From Oscillospiraceae bacterium (GTDB lineage: Bacteria > Bacillota > Clostridia > Oscillospirales > Ruminococcaceae), in contig CAAGBQ010000034.1 of the NCBI GenBank assembly GCA_900768105.1, positions 1 through 15,577 of the forward strand: a stretch of 15,577 nucleotides of DNA. Reading direction: 5' to 3'. The notes beneath the pieces are model-generated. The model was not told the origin of the DNA. It was given only the letters and a program-made list of their open reading frames with translations, and made no database searches. The position numbers and the translations under genes were made by a program. Shown piece by piece: positions 14,753 through 15,577 of the stretch. Every line of letters starts with the position of its first letter. The first letter of the stretch is position 1.

Positions 14753-14775
14753 TTTGCCGAAGGCGGCAAAGCCGC
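14753..14775. repeat. Overlapping small hairpins between ftsH and the HTH gene
   Basis: TTTGCCG (14753-14759) pairs with CGGCAAA (14764-14770), loop AAGG. Alternatively GCGGC (14763-14767) pairs with GCCGC (14771-14775), loop AAA. The two exclude each other. Read on the minus strand, a T-rich stretch follows (toward 14740), so this may be a terminator for antisense transcription heading into the ftsH promoter. Confidence 0.3.
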
Positions 14776-14820
14776 ATTGAGATGGGATCGTTGAAGGGTG
14801 AAACGACTTTACGGCGTTAA

Positions 14821-14865
14821 GGCAACAGCCCGTTGCTTGTGCAAACAAGGCCGCGGTGCTATAAT
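14821..14865 (+). promoter_or_regulatory. Promoter and candidate operator of the HTH/zinc-ribbon gene
   Basis: TTGTGC (14837-14842), a 17-base spacer, and TATAAT (14860-14865) with an extended -10 TGC. Transcription should begin near 14872, only about 16 bases before the TTG start. Two adjacent inverted repeats, GCAAC-N5-GTTGC (14822-14836) and CTTGT-N4-ACAAG (14836-14849), cover the -35 and are candidates for an autoregulatory operator. Confidence 0.6.
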
Positions 14866-14887
14866 AGCGGCAAAGGCGGTGATTTGT

Positions 14888-15328
14888 TTGGAAACAAAGG
14901 ATGTTATATTGGAGCTTCGCACGAAAAGCGGGCTTTCGCAAGAGGAGCTTGCGGAAAAAATATTTGTAACGCGTCAGGCGGTTTCTCGTTGGGAAAACGG
15001 AGAAACGCAGCCGAATATTGAAACGCTGAAAATGCTTTCAAAGCTTTTTGATGTTTCGATAAATACTCTGCTCGGTTCACCGAGGAAGCTTGTTTGCCAA
15101 TGCTGCGGAATGCCGTTGGAGGATTCCACAACAAGCCGAGAGCCGGATGGCGAATTTAATGAGGAATATTGCAAATGGTGCTATTCCGACGGGAAGTTTG
15201 TTTATACAAGCCTTGAACAGCTTACCGATTTTCTTGTTGAACATATGTCGAACGAAAATTGGCCGCCGGAACAGGCTCGCGCCTATTTTGAAGCGGAGCT
15301 TCCGCAGCTTAATCATTGGAAGAAATGA
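14888..15328 (+). CDS. XRE-type HTH regulator with C-terminal zinc ribbon
   Basis: This is a predicted DNA-binding regulator of 146 residues. Residues about 6-62 form an HTH_3/Cro-C1 domain (LRTKSGLSQEELAEKIFVTR, then QAVSRWENGETQPN, TLKMLSKLFDVSINTLL). Residues about 69-146 match a putative zinc-ribbon module, with ligands in CQCCGMP (C70, C73) and CKWC (C95, C98) and a helical tail. This HTH plus zinc-ribbon layout is known in Firmicutes but its ligand and targets are not known to me. The start is TTG at 14888: AAGGCGGTGAT (14873-14883) is one base from the full anti-16S sequence and correctly spaced, and the promoter predicts a transcript beginning near 14872. That excludes the upstream ATG at 14798. 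It is transcribed alone, divergent from ftsH, and ends in a very strong hairpin. Confidence 0.88.
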   Translation: METKDVILELRTKSGLSQEELAEKIFVTRQAVSRWENGETQPNIETLKMLSKLFDVSINTLLGSPRKLVCQCCGMPLEDSTTSREPDGEFNEEYCKWCYSDGKFVYTSLEQLTDFLVEHMSNENWPPEQARAYFEAELPQLNHWKK

Positions 15329-15374
15329 AGGATGCCCTCCGAAAATTTTTGGAGGGCATCCTTCATTTTTCTAT
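15323..15374 (+). terminator. 18-bp terminator overlapping the HTH-gene stop codon
   Basis: Bases 15323-15340 are perfectly complementary to 15351-15368 (18 bp), with a 10-base loop and further T to 15370. The 5' arm begins inside the last codon and contains the TGA stop. Most of the stem is GC-rich (GGATGCCCTCC). It also works in the other orientation for any gene arriving on the minus strand. Confidence 0.92.
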
Positions 15375-15577
15375 TCCGAACACATCATAATATTCAGCGC
15401 CGAATCCGATTCTATCATAGTCAAACAAAAAGCACTTGCGAAAGCAAGTGCTTTTTGTTTTGGTGGAGCAGGGGTGCTCAAGGATGAACACCCCTCCGAA
15501 GCTCCGGTTTCGCCTTCAAATGCCGTTTCTATATCATCCAGCGGGATATTGTCAATGCTCAACGGCTTCTTGCTGGC
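15371..15577 (-). CDS. Possible C-terminus of a gene entering from the right (uncertain)
   Basis: One minus-strand frame is open from the right edge to a TAG at 15373-15371, about 68 codons. Its first part (ASKKPLSIDNIPLDDIETAF, then EGETG) has codon use like a real protein. The later part runs straight through a 17-bp hairpin (KQKALAFASAFCLT), which is unusual for coding sequence. The other two frames stop within 8 codons. It may be a true C-terminus, a gene disrupted by the hairpin element, or non-coding. I do not recognise a family. Confidence 0.2.
   Translation of the reverse strand, partial: ASKKPLSIDNIPLDDIETAFEGETGASEGCSSLSTPAPPKQKALAFASAFCLTMIESDSALNIMMCSE
15423..15460. terminator. 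17-bp hairpin terminator with GAAA tetraloop
   Basis: Bases 15423-15439 pair perfectly with 15444-15460; the core is GCACTTGC/GCAAGTGC and the loop is GAAA. The A-rich and T-rich flanks are part of the stem, so it can act both ways. On the minus strand it directly follows a CCA-ended hairpin, an arrangement seen after tRNA-like genes. Confidence 0.8.
15461..15505 (-). ncRNA. CCA-ended hairpin, possible tRNA-like fragment (speculative)
   Basis: On the minus strand, GGAGC (15505-15501) can pair with GCTCC (15469-15465), and GGGGTG (15494-15489 as its complement CACCCC) pairs with CACCCC (complement of 15471-15476). The second GCTCC is followed by ACCA and at once by a strong terminator. The loop starts GTTCATCC, similar to a T-loop, but is 12 bases rather than 7, and there is no D or anticodon arm. 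It is not a normal tRNA. Confidence 0.2.

Noticed and set aside
14798..14887. N-terminal extension of the HTH protein from ATG 14798
   Set aside because: The extended -10 promoter at 14837-14865 lies downstream of this ATG, and the best ribosome site is directly before TTG 14888.
15461..15577. A complete tRNA or tmRNA at the right edge
   Set aside because: There is no D-arm, anticodon arm or correct 7-base T-loop; only a CCA-ended hairpin and terminator are present.

Overview
The window looks like chromosomal DNA from a low-to-mid GC Firmicute of the class Clostridia, probably an Oscillospirales/Ruminococcaceae-type gut anaerobe. The evidence is the gene content (pyruvate phosphate dikinase, a glmU-prs pair, FtsH, a small HTH/zinc-ribbon regulator), strong AGGAGG-type ribosome sites, sigma-A-type promoters with TATAAT boxes, and very frequent Rho-independent terminators. 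The taxon is inferred from gene style, not from a marker gene.

Layout. Bases 1-1773 (+) hold a small accessory group: the C-terminus of a TPM-type membrane protein, a DUF6935-like protein, and an ankyrin-repeat gene split by one in-frame amber codon. Bases 1852-5262 (-) hold a visibly AT-rich NERD-domain gene with its own near-consensus promoter, then ppdK. Bases 5497-7843 (+) hold a glmU-prs pair in the classical Bacillus/Clostridium order, but the uridyltransferase half of this GlmU is badly eroded while the acetyltransferase half is intact. Bases 7977-14659 (-) hold pncB, ade, a MATE exporter and ftsH in series, with internal promoters before ade and pncB. Bases 14888-15328 (+) hold a short HTH/zinc-ribbon regulator with a compact promoter and a TTG start. 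The last ~200 bases hold two strong hairpin terminators and an odd hairpin ending in CCA on the minus strand, possibly overlapping the end of a gene that enters from the right.

How the genes fit together. Most of the housekeeping genes meet at nucleotide and PRPP metabolism. Prs makes PRPP. PncB spends PRPP to salvage nicotinate into NAD. Ade deaminates adenine to hypoxanthine, which PRPP-dependent enzymes can then salvage. PpdK links ATP/AMP/PPi to pyruvate/PEP. GlmU supplies the cell-wall precursor, FtsH does membrane protein quality control, and the MATE protein exports small molecules.

No CRISPR array, IS element, phage module or recognisable defence operon was seen. The least ordinary items are the eroded GlmU active site, the amber-interrupted ankyrin gene with competing hairpins in its leader, the AT-rich NERD gene, and the CCA-ended hairpin at the right edge.
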